Source of the DNA: PWXP01 sp040772845
GTDB taxonomy: Bacteria > Planctomycetota > Planctomycetia > Pirellulales > Thermoguttaceae
Assembly: GCA_040772845.1 (NCBI GenBank)
Contig: JAXGXG010000002.1
Span: forward strand, 744,001 to 808,000
DNA length: 64,000 nucleotides
Direction: 5' to 3'
Shown: positions 63,606 through 64,000 of the stretch, in pieces
How positions within the stretch are numbered: the first letter of the stretch is position 1
How the letters are laid out: every line of letters begins with the position of its first letter
Made by a program: the position numbers and the translations under genes
The notes under the pieces: model-generated
Told to the model about the DNA's origin: nothing
The model's input: only the letters and a program-made list of their open reading frames with translations
The model's database searches: none

Positions 63606-64000
63606 ATGAAATGCCCCATTGCCGCCGTTATCACCCTGCTTGTCCCCATTTCCGGATTGCTCGAAGCCGCCGAGCCGCAGACGCCGCTGGCATTCGCATA
63701 CCGATCGTTCTGGCCCGAGTTCGAGGCCATGCGGCAGTTCAAAGACGCCAAGGTCGATACGGTCTGTGTCTTTGCGGCGAATACCGATAACTCGCTGGGC
63801 AAACCGTATTCGAAGTATCCTTCCGTCTGGCGATGGTTCGGCAAGTACGATTTCGATTCGCTCAACAAACAGTACGACGACGTGCTGGCCGTGAATCCGG
63901 ACGCAACCTTCATCTGCATGATCGATTTGAACACGCCCATCTGGCTGCAACGGCAGTTAGCCCTGCGGGGGCACAGCGCAGAAAGCGAGAGCTTCACCAT
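63606..64000 (+). CDS. Secreted glycoside-hydrolase-like protein, N-terminal part
   Basis: An open frame of 131 codons runs off the right edge of the window. It starts with ATG 63606, seven bases after GGAG, and a signal peptide (IAAVITLLVPISGLLEAAE). The following sequence has features of the first strands of a glycosidase TIM barrel: LAFAYRSFWPEFEAMRQFKD, VDTVCVFAANT, YDDVLAVNPDATFICMIDLN and TPIWLQRQLALRG. The family cannot be named from this part. It is divergent from the XylR-like regulator, which is a common position for a regulated target gene. Confidence 0.65.
   Translation, partial: MKCPIAAVITLLVPISGLLEAAEPQTPLAFAYRSFWPEFEAMRQFKDAKVDTVCVFAANTDNSLGKPYSKYPSVWRWFGKYDFDSLNKQYDDVLAVNPDATFICMIDLNTPIWLQRQLALRGHSAESESFT

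Overview
The window looks like a chromosomal piece of a Planctomycetota bacterium, probably of the Pirellulales type; the family cannot be settled from sequence alone. The reasons are GC-rich DNA, many secreted proteins with Sec or Tat signals, two PEP-CTERM sorted proteins, sulfatases, DUF1080, DUF4058, DUF4091 and DUF4838 proteins, a Tat-exported Gfo/Idh/MocA oxidoreductase, and large repeat-filled gaps between genes.

Layout. 0.1-7.5 kb: a metallopeptidase and ATP-grasp ligase pair, a Tat sugar-isomerase-like protein fused to rubredoxin, a DUF1080 protein, a GYF/AIM24 protein, a thioesterase and a PEP-CTERM LamG protein. 7.5-12.9 kb: a 180-bp mobile repeat, then two divergent secreted carbohydrate-active-like proteins, one of them DUF4091/GH123-like. 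12.9-20.0 kb: a repeat-rich accessory island with 86-bp and 112-bp tandem repeats, a REP-like region, a truncated sulfotransferase, a decayed Rhs polymorphic-toxin array with two putative membrane immunity genes, a palindromic MITE-like element and a DDE-integrase insertion sequence. 20.1-24.8 kb: core metabolism (GAPDH with a clear terminator) and an HlyD/ABC-2 exporter operon. 24.9-31.4 kb: two M14 carboxypeptidase paralogues (one has lost all its zinc ligands), DUF4058, a Tat SGNH hydrolase and a Tat amidohydrolase. 31.5-43.1 kb: a sigma-54 activator, a 992-residue secreted glycosidase-like protein, DUF4838 protein 1, a 5'-truncated FAD oxidoreductase, an NHL beta-propeller and a Gfo/Idh/MocA oxidoreductase. 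43.3-49.0 kb: a sulfatase cluster (two intact, one internally deleted), a secreted ConA-like protein and a secreted archaemetzincin. 49.4-58.8 kb: DUF4838 protein 2, an intact insertion sequence with 22-bp inverted repeats and an 8-bp target duplication, a second PEP-CTERM protein and DUF4838 protein 3. 59.2-64 kb: a second 180-bp repeat copy, an ECF sigma factor, a B12/radical-SAM protein, a degenerate third repeat copy, a XylR-like regulator, a 188-bp palindrome and the start of another secreted protein.

How the genes work together. Most intact genes fit cell-surface or periplasmic capture and breakdown of complex, probably sulfated, glycans: sulfatases, DUF4838, DUF4091 and DUF1080 proteins, ConA-like folds, a sugar-responsive AraC/XylR regulator, Tat-exported oxidoreductase and isomerase-like enzymes. 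The exporter and sigma factors are general support. The most unusual material is the eroded Rhs array with mobile elements at 14.6-20 kb, a repeat family that sits directly at stop codons, the isomerase-rubredoxin fusion, the catalytically dead M14 paralogue and the secreted archaemetzincin.
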